Source of the DNA: Butyricimonas synergistica DSM 23225
GTDB taxonomy: Bacteria > Bacteroidota > Bacteroidia > Bacteroidales > Marinifilaceae
DNA length: 64,000 nt
Reading direction: 5' to 3'
NCBI RefSeq assembly: GCF_000379665.1
Contig: NZ_KB903367.1
Location: forward strand, 310,001-374,000
Made by a program: the position numbers and the translations under genes. Positions 51,657-60,282 of the stretch are shown here, piece after piece (the first letter of the stretch is position 1; each line of letters starts with the position of its first letter). The notes beneath the pieces are model-generated. The model ran no database searches, was not told the DNA's origin, and saw only the letters and a list, made by a program, of their open reading frames with translations.

Positions 51657-51948
51657 ATCCTTTTTTTTCAGCTTTTTCCTTTTGTTTTAATCTCACTGAT
51701 TTACTGGCTGTAAATTTGATATACTCGTAAGGCAAGTAGGTTTCTACTTGGTGGGTAGCCAGATTGAAGCGTTCTCTTTTCTTCTGTTGTTTCACGCTCA
51801 GGGTGCCGAAATCCTGAATCGTGATTTTTTCTCCCGCTTCCAGAGATTCCAGTATGCAGGAGAGAAACGTGTTGATGACAAGAGCGGAAACCACTTGACT
51901 TTGACCACATTTCTCCGCAACTTTCTTAGCTAATTCTCTTTTGTTCAT
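51655..51948 (-). CDS. HU/IHF-family DNA-binding protein
   Basis: A 97-aa nucleoid-type DNA-bending protein. MNKRELAKKVAEKCGQSQVV and the core EAGEKITIQDFGTLSVKQQK match the HU family (GxFGxF block replaced by DFGTLSV), with the positively charged arm (KKRERFNLATHQVETYLPYE) and a basic tail (KQKEKAEKKG). It is one of several HU paralogues expected in a Bacteroidota genome and is not obviously the housekeeping copy. It is convergent with pyrI and divergent from the invertase gene, sharing the 341-nt gap with it. Confidence 0.9.
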   Translation of the reverse strand: MNKRELAKKVAEKCGQSQVVSALVINTFLSCILESLEAGEKITIQDFGTLSVKQQKKRERFNLATHQVETYLPYEYIKFTASKSVRLKQKEKAEKKG

Positions 51949-52031
51949 AATTAAATTCTAATGCACGTGTTTGAGTTCCAATTTTTTATTTTGAGTGATT
52001 TAACGTTATTCCGGCAACTATTTGTCAGGAT

Positions 52032-52185
52032 AAACGTTCGTTAAATTGGACACCCTTTTGAGCGTGAGTAACAGGCGTTTTAACTATTCTTTCTAATTAC
52101 CTAACGATTTCTATCTAACTTTTTTACTAACGATTGATTTTGTTTTTTCAAAAATTGGTATATTTGTCTGTGTAAATGAACGTTT
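52032..52185. repeat. Candidate invertible segment bounded by AAACGTTC(G/A)TT inverted repeats
   Basis: AAACGTTCGTT (52032-52042) on the plus strand and AAACGTTCATT (complement of 52175-52185) match at 10 of 11 positions in inverted orientation, 132 nt apart, enclosing the invertase -7 box. The left copy equals ARACGTTCGT, the motif I recall for Bacteroides fragilis invertible promoters acted on by Mpi. Inversion is a hypothesis. Confidence 0.35.
52159..52166 (+). promoter_or_regulatory. -7 promoter box facing the invertase gene
   Basis: TATATTTG matches TAnnTTTG. TTTG elements upstream are 16 or 22 nt away rather than the ideal 18-20. It lies inside the candidate invertible segment. Confidence 0.4.
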
Positions 52186-52289
52186 TTGTTGACAGCTGTT
52201 TGGCTTCGCATTTGACGACTGTGATTTGTGGCTATAAAATTGTGATCCTTTGTCCGGAGGTTCTTATTTGTATGGTAAATGTTATAGTT

Positions 52290-52886
52290 ATGGTAATAGG
52301 TTATTTGAGAGTCAGTACGGGAAAGCAACATATCGAAAATCAGAGAGAAGAAATACAAAGATTCGCAACTCGGAAACATTTGAAGATCGATAGGTGGGTG
52401 ACGGAAGTGGTGAGTGGGAAGAAGCATGAGCATGACCGTAAGCTCGGGAAATTATTGAAAAGTTTGAAAAAAGGAGATGTGTTAATCGTGACGGAATTGT
52501 CGCGGTTGAGTAGGACATTGTTGAATATCATGTCTATTTTGCATCGTTGTTTAGAGAAGGAAATCGTCATTTATAGCACGAAGGACGGTTATGCCTTTGA
52601 TAACAGTATAAACAGTAAGGTACTCGCCTTCGCTTTCGCGTTGGTGGCAGAGATTGAGCATAATTTGATTTCTATGAGGACGAAGGAAGCTCTGGCGCAT
52701 CGAAAGTCGGAAGGGGTTCGATTGGGGCGTCCTCTCGGGGGAGGAAAACAACAAATTTTATTAGAGAATAAGGAAGAGATCAATCGACTGTTGCAAGAAG
52801 GTGTTTCTATTTCGGCTATTTGCCGGATGTTTAAGGTGTCGCGGGAAACTTTCTACACGGTAAACCGGAAACACCCGTTATTTTAG
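52290..52886 (+). CDS. Mpi-like serine DNA invertase
   Basis: A 198-aa serine recombinase of the resolvase/invertase family. GYLRVSTGKQHIENQREEI near the N-terminus holds the catalytic Ser10 (S in RVST). Further blocks are LIVTELSRLSRTLLNIMSIL, YSTKDGYAFDNSINSKVLAF and ALVAEIEHNLISMRTKEALA, and a C-terminal helix-turn-helix (ISAICRMFKVSRETFY). The sequence type matches my memory of Mpi, the master invertase of Bacteroides fragilis that flips many capsule promoters, rather than Tn3-type resolvases. The ATG at 52290 (MVIGYLRVST) is chosen by homology. It is not next to transposon ends. Its own promoter lies between candidate inverted half-sites. Confidence 0.85.
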   Translation: MVIGYLRVSTGKQHIENQREEIQRFATRKHLKIDRWVTEVVSGKKHEHDRKLGKLLKSLKKGDVLIVTELSRLSRTLLNIMSILHRCLEKEIVIYSTKDGYAFDNSINSKVLAFAFALVAEIEHNLISMRTKEALAHRKSEGVRLGRPLGGGKQQILLENKEEINRLLQEGVSISAICRMFKVSRETFYTVNRKHPLF

Positions 52887-52893
52887 GGAAATG

Positions 52894-52925
52894 AAAAGGA
52901 CTGCCCAATGGACAGCCCTTTTGGT
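52894..52925. terminator. Bidirectional terminator between invertase and pruA
   Basis: AAAAGGACTGCCC (52894-52906) and GGACAGCCCTTTT (52910-52922) pair at 11 of 13 positions around loop AAT. Flanking A and T runs let it act from both convergent genes. Confidence 0.72.
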
Positions 52926-52945
52926 TTTACAACTGTAAACTTTTA

Positions 52946-54577
52946 TTATTCTTCCAAGAAATTCGGATACATGTAATTCGTAGCCGGTACAAATGTTTCT
53001 TTGATTGCTTGCGGGGATACCCAGCGTAGCAGATTGAAGATGGTACCTGCTTTGTCGTTTGTGCCGGATGCGCGACCGCCACCGAAGGGTTGTTGGTCAA
53101 CCACGGCGCCCGTGGGTTTGTCGTTGATGTAGAAGTTCCCGGCTGTATGTGTCAGACGTTCAGTCATCCGCTCGATATTGGCACGGTCTTTCGAGAAGAT
53201 CGCCCCGGTGAGAGCGTAAGTCGAGTTTTTGTCCAGGATATCCAGAGTTTCGTCTACTTTCTCGGGATCATAAACATAAACCGTAAGGATCGGTCCGAAT
53301 AATTCTTCACGCATGGTGATATAATCTGGTTTGAAGGCTTGGATGATGGTTGGTTGGATGAAATATCCGGCACTCATGTCGTAGTGTCCTCCCGCGATAA
53401 CTTCGGCGTCTGCAGATTTGTTTGCCTCGTCGATAGCATTGGCTAACTTAACGAAAGAAGCTTCGTCGATCACGGCATTCACGAAATTCGTGAAGTCTTC
53501 TACTCCTCCGACTTTAATAGCTGCCAAGTCTTTTTGCACGTAGCTTTCAACTTCCGGCCAGATGTTGGATGGAATGTAAGCCCGTGAAGCGGCAGAACAT
53601 TTTTGTCCCTGGTACTCGAAAGCACCCCGCACGATAGCGGTAGCGACTTCTTTCGGGCAGGCTGTCGGGTCGGCGAAGATATAGTCTTTACCTCCGGTTT
53701 CACCCACGATTCTCGGGTAACTCCGGTATTTATCGATATTCTTCACGATGGTGGCCCAAATGTCATTGAATACTTGGGTGGAACCGGTGAAGTGAATACC
53801 TGCAAATTCTCTGTGCGAGAAGATTACCTCGGAAGCCGTTGGTCCGGAACAGTACACCAGATTGATAACACCGTCAGGTAATCCGGCTTCTTTCAAGATT
53901 TCCATGATTAGATGTGCGGAATAAACAGCTGTTTTTGAAGGCTTCCACACGCATACATTACCCATTAGTGCCGGAGCTCCCGGAAGGTTACCGGCAATAG
54001 AGGTAAAGTTGAATGGAGTCAATGCGAAAACGAACCCTTCCAATGGGCGCCAAACCGTACGGTTCCAGATGCCCGGGGCTGAATTCGGTTGCATATGATA
54101 TATTTCGTACATATTCTTCACGTTGAAACGGAAGAAGTCTGCTAACTCGGCGACACAGTCAATTTCTGCTTGGAAAGCATTTTTAGATTGTCCTAACATG
54201 GTAACGGCGTTCATCCGTTGACGATATGGACCAGCCAAAAGGTCGGCAGCTTTCAGGAAGATTGCGGCACGGCTTTCCCAGCTCATTTTTTCCCATTCCG
54301 GTTTTGCTTTCATCGCAGCGTCGATAGCCATTTTCACGTGGCTTGCATCTCCTTGATGGTAGTGTCCCAGCAAGTGGTGATGGTCGTGCGGCGGACGTAT
54401 ATCCATTAATTTGTCGGTGCGGACTTCTTTTCCTCCGATAATCATGGGAAGGTCAACAACCGTGGCACGCAACGCATTGATTTGTGACTTCAATTCTTTT
54501 CTTTCCGGCGAACCCGGAGCATAACTTTTGATGGGTTCATTGGTAATGTTAGGTAATTTGAATACTCCTTTGGACAT
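52946..54577 (-). CDS. pruA: 1-Pyrroline-5-carboxylate dehydrogenase (L-glutamate gamma-semialdehyde dehydrogenase)
   Basis: An NAD-dependent aldehyde dehydrogenase converting glutamate semialdehyde, from proline or arginine breakdown, to glutamate. 543 aa. The catalytic Cys is in the block GQKCSAASRAY, the general-base Glu region in VGETGGKDYIF, the NAD-binding region in TGSTQVFNDIW and the substrate loop in FGGGRASGTNDKAG. The Bacteroidota long form starts MSKGVFKLPNITNEPIKSYA. It is not fused to a proline dehydrogenase, and putA/prodh is not adjacent. It is monocistronic with a consensus promoter. Confidence 0.93.
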   Translation of the reverse strand: MSKGVFKLPNITNEPIKSYAPGSPERKELKSQINALRATVVDLPMIIGGKEVRTDKLMDIRPPHDHHHLLGHYHQGDASHVKMAIDAAMKAKPEWEKMSWESRAAIFLKAADLLAGPYRQRMNAVTMLGQSKNAFQAEIDCVAELADFFRFNVKNMYEIYHMQPNSAPGIWNRTVWRPLEGFVFALTPFNFTSIAGNLPGAPALMGNVCVWKPSKTAVYSAHLIMEILKEAGLPDGVINLVYCSGPTASEVIFSHREFAGIHFTGSTQVFNDIWATIVKNIDKYRSYPRIVGETGGKDYIFADPTACPKEVATAIVRGAFEYQGQKCSAASRAYIPSNIWPEVESYVQKDLAAIKVGGVEDFTNFVNAVIDEASFVKLANAIDEANKSADAEVIAGGHYDMSAGYFIQPTIIQAFKPDYITMREELFGPILTVYVYDPEKVDETLDILDKNSTYALTGAIFSKDRANIERMTERLTHTAGNFYINDKPTGAVVDQQPFGGGRASGTNDKAGTIFNLLRWVSPQAIKETFVPATNYMYPNFLEE

Positions 54578-54615
54578 ATTTTATTTTTTTGTAGTTAGTA
54601 TTTTTCAAGATTTTC

Positions 54616-54645
54616 CAAATATACAAAATTATTTCATGGAACAAA
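54616..54645 (-). promoter_or_regulatory. pruA promoter
   Basis: The minus strand has TTTG (complement of 54642-54645), 18 nt and TATATTTG (complement of 54616-54623), a consensus vegetative promoter about 39 nt upstream of the ATG. Confidence 0.68.
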
Positions 54646-54714
54646 CATGACATTTGTTAGTTTTTCGATTTTAAATGCAAATTTAGTAGTTTAGTGCAAT
54701 CAAAATAAGTTTCG

Positions 54715-54722
54715 TATATTTG
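54715..54722 (+). promoter_or_regulatory. -7 promoter box of the ABC-F gene
   Basis: TATATTTG matches TAnnTTTG, 42 nt before the ATG at 54765. The nearest -33-like sequence is TTTA at 54690-54693. Confidence 0.48.
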
Positions 54723-54764
54723 CATCCGTTAAATACGGAAGGTTTCAATTTTCAAGTTATTGTA

Positions 54765-56705
54765 ATGATTTCAGTTAATAATGTAAGTGTTTTATTCGGG
54801 GATTATGCGTTGTTGGATTCCATCTCATTTCTGGTGAACAAGAGGGATAGAATTGGTTTGACCGGACGGAATGGGGCGGGAAAATCCACTCTGTTGAAGA
54901 TTCTTGCTGGGGTGCAGGAACCTTCCGAGGGAAGCGTGTCGGTGCCTTCCGGTTTGAAGATCGGTTATTTACCCCAGACGAAAGTGTATGCCGAAGGGAA
55001 AACCGTGCGGGAAGAGGCAGAAACGGCTTTCAATGATGTGTTGGGATTACAACAAGAGGTAGAGAGATTGCACACAGAGTTGGCTGAACGGACGGATTAC
55101 GAGTCGGACGGTTACATGGCGTTGATTGATAGATTGAACGAAAAGACCGAATTGTTGCGTATGCGGGGTGCCGATAATATGAACGGGGAAGTTGAGGTCG
55201 TGTTGAAGGGGTTGGGTTTCCGTCAAGAGGATTTGGATCGCCGTTGCGAGGAGTTCAGCGGGGGATGGCGTATGCGCATCGAGTTGGCGAAGATATTGTT
55301 GGCTCGTCCGGATGTGTTTTTATTAGATGAGCCCACGAACCATTTGGATATTGAGTCTATATCCTGGTTGGAGTCGTTCTTGCAGGGATACCCGGGGGCT
55401 GTGGTGCTTGTTTCCCACGACAGGGCTTTTTTGGATAATATCACGAGCCGTACGGTGGAGATTTCATTGAGCAAGATTTATGATTATAAGGTGTCGTACA
55501 CGAAATTTATCGAGTTGAGGAAGGAGCGCATCGAACAACAATTGCGTGCCTACGAGAACCAGCAAAAGCAGATTAAAGATACGGAAGATTTTATCGAACG
55601 CTTCCGTTACAAGGCGACGAAAGCGGTGCAAGTGCAATCACGGATCAAGCAGTTGGAAAAGATTGACCGGATAGAGGTCGAGCAGGAGGATTCGGCTCGG
55701 ATTAACGTGCGTTTCCAACCGGCGGTGCGATCGGGTGATGTCGTGGTGAGTGGTCGTGATTTGACTAAAGCATACGGCGACCACGTGGTGCTGCACGAGG
55801 TGAATTTGGATGTACTGAGAGGGGAAAAGGTGGCTTTCGTGGGAAAGAACGGGGAAGGAAAGACGACTCTGGTGAAAATGATTATGGATCAGATTCCTTA
55901 CGAGGGAGCGTTGAAGATCGGACATAACGTGAATATCGGGTACTTTGCGCAGAATCAGGCGGATTTACTTGATCCGACGTTGAGTGTACTTGACACGGTG
56001 GATCAGGTGGCTGTTGGGGAGATTCGGAAAAAGATACGGGATATACTGGGTGCTTTTTTGTTCTCCGGGGAGGATGTCGATAAGAAAGTGAAAGTGCTTT
56101 CCGGGGGAGAGCGGACTCGGCTTGCCATGGTGCGCTTGTTGTTGGAGCCTTATAACGTGTTGATTCTTGACGAGCCGACCAACCATTTGGATATGCGCAC
56201 GAAAGATATATTGAAAGACGCGTTGAAAAAGTTCGAGGGGACAGTGATTGTCGTTTCACATGACCGTGACTTCCTGATTGGATTGGCGGATAAAGTGTAC
56301 GAGTTTACCAATAAGAATATAAAGGAGTACTTGGGTGGGGTGACTCATTTTCTGGAAGCGAAAAAGTTGGAATGTTTCCGGGAATACGAGCAAATGCATC
56401 CCCGGAAGGTGCAGCAGGAGAAGGCTGTGGAAGAAGAAGCCGTTTCAGAGAATAAGGTTGCTTTCGAGGAGCGTAAACAATGGAATAAGGAAATTAAGCG
56501 GTCGGAGGTGAGGATTGAGAAGTTGGAAACCGAGATTGCCGATTGGGAACAAACCATTGCGGATGCCGAGGAGAAAATGGCAACAGGAACGATAAATGAT
56601 GAGTTGCTGAAAGCATATGATGATGCGAAGAAGCGCTTGGAAGCGTGTATGGGGGAGTGGGAAGAGGAAAACGAACGATTGGAAAATTTAAAAGCTAAAA
56701 TATAA
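54765..56705 (+). CDS. ABC-F family ATPase (Uup/EttA-type translation factor)
   Basis: A 646-aa soluble protein with two ABC ATPase domains and no membrane part. Walker A1 is GRNGAGKSTLLK and signature 1 is EFSGGWRMRIELAK, with Walker B1 VFLLDEPTNHLDI. A charged coiled linker (KERIEQQLRAYENQQKQIKD) follows. Walker A2 is GKNGEGKTTLVK, signature 2 LSGGERTRLAMVRLLL, and Walker B2 VLILDEPTNHLDM. The C-terminal coiled coil (about 560-646, RKQWNKEIKRSEVRIEKLET) resembles Uup. ABC-F proteins bind the ribosomal E site or confer antibiotic protection. The start at 54765 (MISVNNVSV) is chosen because the upstream frame overlaps the promoter region. It is followed by rlmB after 9 nt. Confidence 0.93.
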   Translation: MISVNNVSVLFGDYALLDSISFLVNKRDRIGLTGRNGAGKSTLLKILAGVQEPSEGSVSVPSGLKIGYLPQTKVYAEGKTVREEAETAFNDVLGLQQEVERLHTELAERTDYESDGYMALIDRLNEKTELLRMRGADNMNGEVEVVLKGLGFRQEDLDRRCEEFSGGWRMRIELAKILLARPDVFLLDEPTNHLDIESISWLESFLQGYPGAVVLVSHDRAFLDNITSRTVEISLSKIYDYKVSYTKFIELRKERIEQQLRAYENQQKQIKDTEDFIERFRYKATKAVQVQSRIKQLEKIDRIEVEQEDSARINVRFQPAVRSGDVVVSGRDLTKAYGDHVVLHEVNLDVLRGEKVAFVGKNGEGKTTLVKMIMDQIPYEGALKIGHNVNIGYFAQNQADLLDPTLSVLDTVDQVAVGEIRKKIRDILGAFLFSGEDVDKKVKVLSGGERTRLAMVRLLLEPYNVLILDEPTNHLDMRTKDILKDALKKFEGTVIVVSHDRDFLIGLADKVYEFTNKNIKEYLGGVTHFLEAKKLECFREYEQMHPRKVQQEKAVEEEAVSENKVAFEERKQWNKEIKRSEVRIEKLETEIADWEQTIADAEEKMATGTINDELLKAYDDAKKRLEACMGEWEEENERLENLKAKI

Positions 56706-56714
56706 ATTATAAAG

Positions 56715-57455
56715 ATGGCAAAGTTTAAACAAGAATGTATTTTCGGTATTCGTACCGTGATGGAGGCGATACAGGATGAGAAAGAAATCGATAAAGTGAT
56801 GTTCCGTCAAGGAATAAAGGGTGAGTTATTCCAGCAGTTATTTGCGGTGGTGCGTGAACGTCAAATCCCGTTCCAGTATGTCCCGGAAGAGGTGTTTAAA
56901 CCGTTTGCCGGACGTAATCACCAAGGGGTGCTGGCTGAGATTTCCCCGATTCCTTACCAGGATATAAATGAGGTGATCGATAAAGTAGTCGCAGAAGGGA
57001 AGAATCCGCTCGTGTTGATATTAGACCGGATCACGGATGTGCGCAACTTGGGAGGGATAGCCCGTACTGCCGAATGTGCCGGCGTGAATGCGATATTGAT
57101 CCCGAATAAGAATTCAGCTAAAATATCTTCCGATGCGATCAAAACATCCGCGGGGGCGTTATATCATTTACCTGTATGCCGCGAGAAAAACTTGAAGAAG
57201 ACGATCAAGGAATTGAAACGGCGCGGATTGACCTTATTCGCTGCCACGGAGAAAGCCGAGAAGTTCTACACGCAAGTCAATATGAAAGACGGTTGTATGT
57301 TCATCATGGGTTCCGAGGATACCGGTATTGACGAGGAATTGTTAGCCTTGGCAGACGAACAAATCAAAATACCTCAATTCGGTAAAATCGAATCGTTGAA
57401 TGTTTCTGCTGCAGCAGCAATATTAATGTATGAAGCTGTACGTCAACGGTCATGA
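56715..57455 (+). CDS. rlmB: 23S rRNA (guanosine-2'-O-) methyltransferase RlmB
   Basis: A SPOUT-fold (SpoU family) methyltransferase that modifies G2251 of 23S rRNA. 246 aa. The N-terminal substrate-binding domain (about 1-85) includes FAGRNHQGVLAE. The SPOUT knot has LILDRITDVRNLGGIARTAE, MGSEDTGI and IPQFGKIESLNVSAAAAILM. It follows the ABC-F gene closely and is convergent with lptD, only eight bases from the latter's stop. No terminator hairpin is visible between them. Confidence 0.92.
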   Translation: MAKFKQECIFGIRTVMEAIQDEKEIDKVMFRQGIKGELFQQLFAVVRERQIPFQYVPEEVFKPFAGRNHQGVLAEISPIPYQDINEVIDKVVAEGKNPLVLILDRITDVRNLGGIARTAECAGVNAILIPNKNSAKISSDAIKTSAGALYHLPVCREKNLKKTIKELKRRGLTLFAATEKAEKFYTQVNMKDGCMFIMGSEDTGIDEELLALADEQIKIPQFGKIESLNVSAAAAILMYEAVRQRS

Positions 57456-57463
57456 ATTGAGGA

Positions 57464-60166
57464 TTAGAATCCCCGAACTCTGTCCGTGAAGGATTCCCGT
57501 TTGGTCAGTTTCAAATCTCTTAACATGGAGGAACGCACGTGTATCTCGAAGTTAAAGGATTGGTGCTGACCGAACGGCATACAATTGAAGGTCATTTCCC
57601 AACAGTGCAGATCCCGCGTGATATTGAAACTCGTTGAGGTCACTTCCTTGGCTTTGAAATCGAATCCCGATTGAAAACCGATTTTCCATTTCGGAGTTAG
57701 TGAAAGATTACCGGAGAAGTTTAATATTTGCCGGATATCTCCTTTCCCTTTTGGGCTTTGTTTGGAGTAAGTCTTCGAGTAGTTAAGATTATAACTGATA
57801 CTTAAATCCCAAGGAACATTAAAGTCCATGTAATCGTCAAAATATCCTCCGGTCATATCCTCCTCCTCTTCTTTTTTCTTATCTTTATTTTTATCGTTTT
57901 GTCCCCCGGAAAAACTGAAATTACTAGAGATCGTGGCATTGGTCAAACGTCCGATTCCTCCATGGTATTTGTTGATTTTACGCCCTTCCCCGTCCACTGC
58001 ATAAGGGTCTAATGTACCGGAAAAGTTCAGGTCGACTTTATTGTTAAGTACTTTTGTACGGGCACTCAGTCCGATCGTGGAGAATCTCATACTATCCGCG
58101 AAAGGATTATAAGAAACATTTATCCGGAAACTTTCCAGTAGTTTGACTTTCTTGAATTGTTCGTCTCCCGTGGTATCGTTATCGTTCCGGACTTTCATTT
58201 CAACGTTGTTATCCAAGCTGAAGCTGATACTTCCGGATTGTTTGCCGACCGTTGTTTTCGGAGTATAAGGCAAGCCCTCGTGGATGGCATATTCTACAAA
58301 TTCTTCTCCGTTGAAATACGTTTTCGTGTATTTGCCGAGGGGTTTTAATGCTGGAGTATAGGATGCCGTAATGGACGGACGGATCATATGGCGGATTGCC
58401 GCCACTTTGGAACCCGGTTTGAATAGGAACATACCGTAAATGGTCGGCGTGTAACCGATGGATGCACTAGCTGAATAGTCGTGTGAATAGTTCATGCCCG
58501 GTACAACTCTTTTGACTATTTGTCCCCCGGCGTTGCTGGTGTCCGGTACCCATATTTTCTCGATCGTTTTAGTATTAAGGTATCCGTTATAATTTAACGA
58601 AGGGGTAAAGGTTACGTCTTGTGCAATTTTGAATGATAAACTGAGCGGGATGTTGTGTTTGAATCCGTTGTCCCAATCTCTTTCAAAAGATGATTTGAAT
58701 AATTTATCTTCTTTGGTTTGAATGTTGTTGCGCAATTCTGCCGAGTAGGATATACCGATGTTATCGTACCATTTCATTTCCCCTACCTTGTCTTTTTTGC
58801 GGAAAGGGTAGATTTGTGACATACGCAGGCTAAGATTTGGAAGCGTGACAGAAATGGATGAATCCTGACTGTTTTGGCTATGGCTGAATGATCCACTTAA
58901 ACTGAACGGGCTTTCCGGCCATTTTTTGCTCCAGGATATACTGGATTGCTTTCGTTGATTGGCAATATCGTTTATATTATTCGCGTTGTAGTAGTTGTTT
59001 CTGGCGGAAGACATATCCACAGAAGCAGAGAAAGAACTATAAGGATTGGCTTTCCCGTCTTGGCTGTGCGTCCAACGAACAGCCCAGTCGGAAGATTCCT
59101 GGTAGTCGGGTAAACCTTTTTCACTCACGTGGTTTTTACTCATCGAGGCACTGAATTGCCCGTTGAATTTATATCGTTTCCTGTATGTTGTCGAGTATTG
59201 TAACCCCCATGATCCATTCGTGTATATATCACCCGTAAAAGTCATGTCAATATAGTCATTGACGTAGAGATAATACCCCCCCCCTCTCAGGTTGAACCCT
59301 CTCATTCGCTCTTCCCCGTACGTTGGCATGATAATACCGGAAGTCCCTTTCTTGGAAATCGGGAAGAAGCCGAACGGTATAAATATAGGTAAAGGAACGT
59401 CTTCTAACTCGAGGTAAGTGAATCCCACGAATATTCTTTTGTCTTTAATCATCTTTGCCCGGTTCATCCGTAACCGGAAGTGAGGGTGGTCGTGGTCGTC
59501 GCACGTGGTGTATGAACCATGTACCACGCAATATACGGAGTCACTCATCTTTTTCGTGGTTTGCCCCTGCACGTATCCTTCCCCTTCCTGCGTGATGATC
59601 TCTGAAATAAGTCCTTTCTTGGAGTCAAAATTGTACCTCAATTCTTTTCCCTCAAATTCCTGAGCCCCGTCCTTGAATTTGGGTGTGCCTTTTAGTTCTC
59701 CCACGGAATCGGGAGCCCCGGTGGCATAGGCTTCTTTTTTCTCCATGTCCAGCACGATATAGTCTGCCTTGAGCTCGCTCGTGAGGTATTTCACAAATCC
59801 GTTGCCGTACAAGAATACTTTCTTGCCACCGATGGAAAATTTGACAGAATCGTCGGCGTTGTAAGTGATTAAATCACTGAATAACGGTTTCGGTCGGGTG
59901 GTATCATTTTGGATCGTGTCGATAGGCATGCCCGTCGAGTCATACACGATGCGAATGCTATCCCCAGGTTGTCCCGTTGTATCGAGAGCGAGGAGCGGTA
60001 ACCTGTCCGAAGACGGTTTAGTTGTGTCACTGGTAGATGTAGCATATCTTTCTCCGAAAATAATCTCGGAGGCAAGACCGTTGGATGATAGTATTATCGG
60101 CAGGGCGATCACCGTTAAAATGATACATTTCTTAATAAAAAGCCCTGTATATAATCTAATTTGCAA
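57464..60166 (-). CDS. lptD: Lipopolysaccharide assembly outer-membrane protein LptD
   Basis: The beta-barrel component of the LPS translocon. 900 aa with signal peptide (1-32, ...SSNGLAS). The periplasmic OstA-like beta-jellyroll (about 90-230) includes KVFLYGNGFVKYLTSELKAD and LRYNFDSKKGLISEIITQEG. The LptD plug/barrel transition is VFIPFGFFPISKKGTSGIIM-like (PIFIPFGFFPISKKGTSGI). The barrel runs to the end (SFTDRVRGF). A nine-G run in the coding strand (complement of 59276-59284) encodes part of LRGGGYYLYV. Divergent from the amidase gene. lptE was not seen. Confidence 0.9.
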   Translation of the reverse strand: MQIRLYTGLFIKKCIILTVIALPIILSSNGLASEIIFGERYATSTSDTTKPSSDRLPLLALDTTGQPGDSIRIVYDSTGMPIDTIQNDTTRPKPLFSDLITYNADDSVKFSIGGKKVFLYGNGFVKYLTSELKADYIVLDMEKKEAYATGAPDSVGELKGTPKFKDGAQEFEGKELRYNFDSKKGLISEIITQEGEGYVQGQTTKKMSDSVYCVVHGSYTTCDDHDHPHFRLRMNRAKMIKDKRIFVGFTYLELEDVPLPIFIPFGFFPISKKGTSGIIMPTYGEERMRGFNLRGGGYYLYVNDYIDMTFTGDIYTNGSWGLQYSTTYRKRYKFNGQFSASMSKNHVSEKGLPDYQESSDWAVRWTHSQDGKANPYSSFSASVDMSSARNNYYNANNINDIANQRKQSSISWSKKWPESPFSLSGSFSHSQNSQDSSISVTLPNLSLRMSQIYPFRKKDKVGEMKWYDNIGISYSAELRNNIQTKEDKLFKSSFERDWDNGFKHNIPLSLSFKIAQDVTFTPSLNYNGYLNTKTIEKIWVPDTSNAGGQIVKRVVPGMNYSHDYSASASIGYTPTIYGMFLFKPGSKVAAIRHMIRPSITASYTPALKPLGKYTKTYFNGEEFVEYAIHEGLPYTPKTTVGKQSGSISFSLDNNVEMKVRNDNDTTGDEQFKKVKLLESFRINVSYNPFADSMRFSTIGLSARTKVLNNKVDLNFSGTLDPYAVDGEGRKINKYHGGIGRLTNATISSNFSFSGGQNDKNKDKKKEEEEDMTGGYFDDYMDFNVPWDLSISYNLNYSKTYSKQSPKGKGDIRQILNFSGNLSLTPKWKIGFQSGFDFKAKEVTSTSFNITRDLHCWEMTFNCMPFGQHQSFNFEIHVRSSMLRDLKLTKRESFTDRVRGF

Positions 60167-60223
60167 TTTAATATATTATTTTTGTGACTAATATTGCATG
60201 ACGCATATAGCATTTTTGCTTTG

Positions 60224-60231
60224 CAAATGTA
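60224..60231 (-). promoter_or_regulatory. -7 promoter box of lptD
   Basis: The minus strand reads TACATTTG, matching TAnnTTTG, about 58 nt before the lptD ATG. A -33 TTTG is not evident. Confidence 0.45.
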
Positions 60232-60282
60232 AGAAATAATGGTTGTTAATGGTCATGATTCTTTTTAAAAAGTTTTAAATAC

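Larger units (their letters stand above)
51949..52289. other. Non-coding region between HU and the invertase gene
   Basis: 341 nt, AT-rich, with no good gene. It contains a 9-bp direct repeat CTAACGATT (52101-52109 and 52127-52135), inverted AAACGTTC-type half-sites (52032-52042 and 52175-52185), and a TAnnTTTG box pointing toward the invertase (52159-52166). The frame of the invertase is open back to 52176 but lacks conserved sequence before 52290. Confidence 0.55.

Noticed and set aside
52290-52886. The serine recombinase as part of a transposon or integrated element
   Set aside because: Neighbours on both sides are core genes, there is no transposase or attachment-site pair, and the sequence type is Mpi-like rather than Tn3 resolvase.
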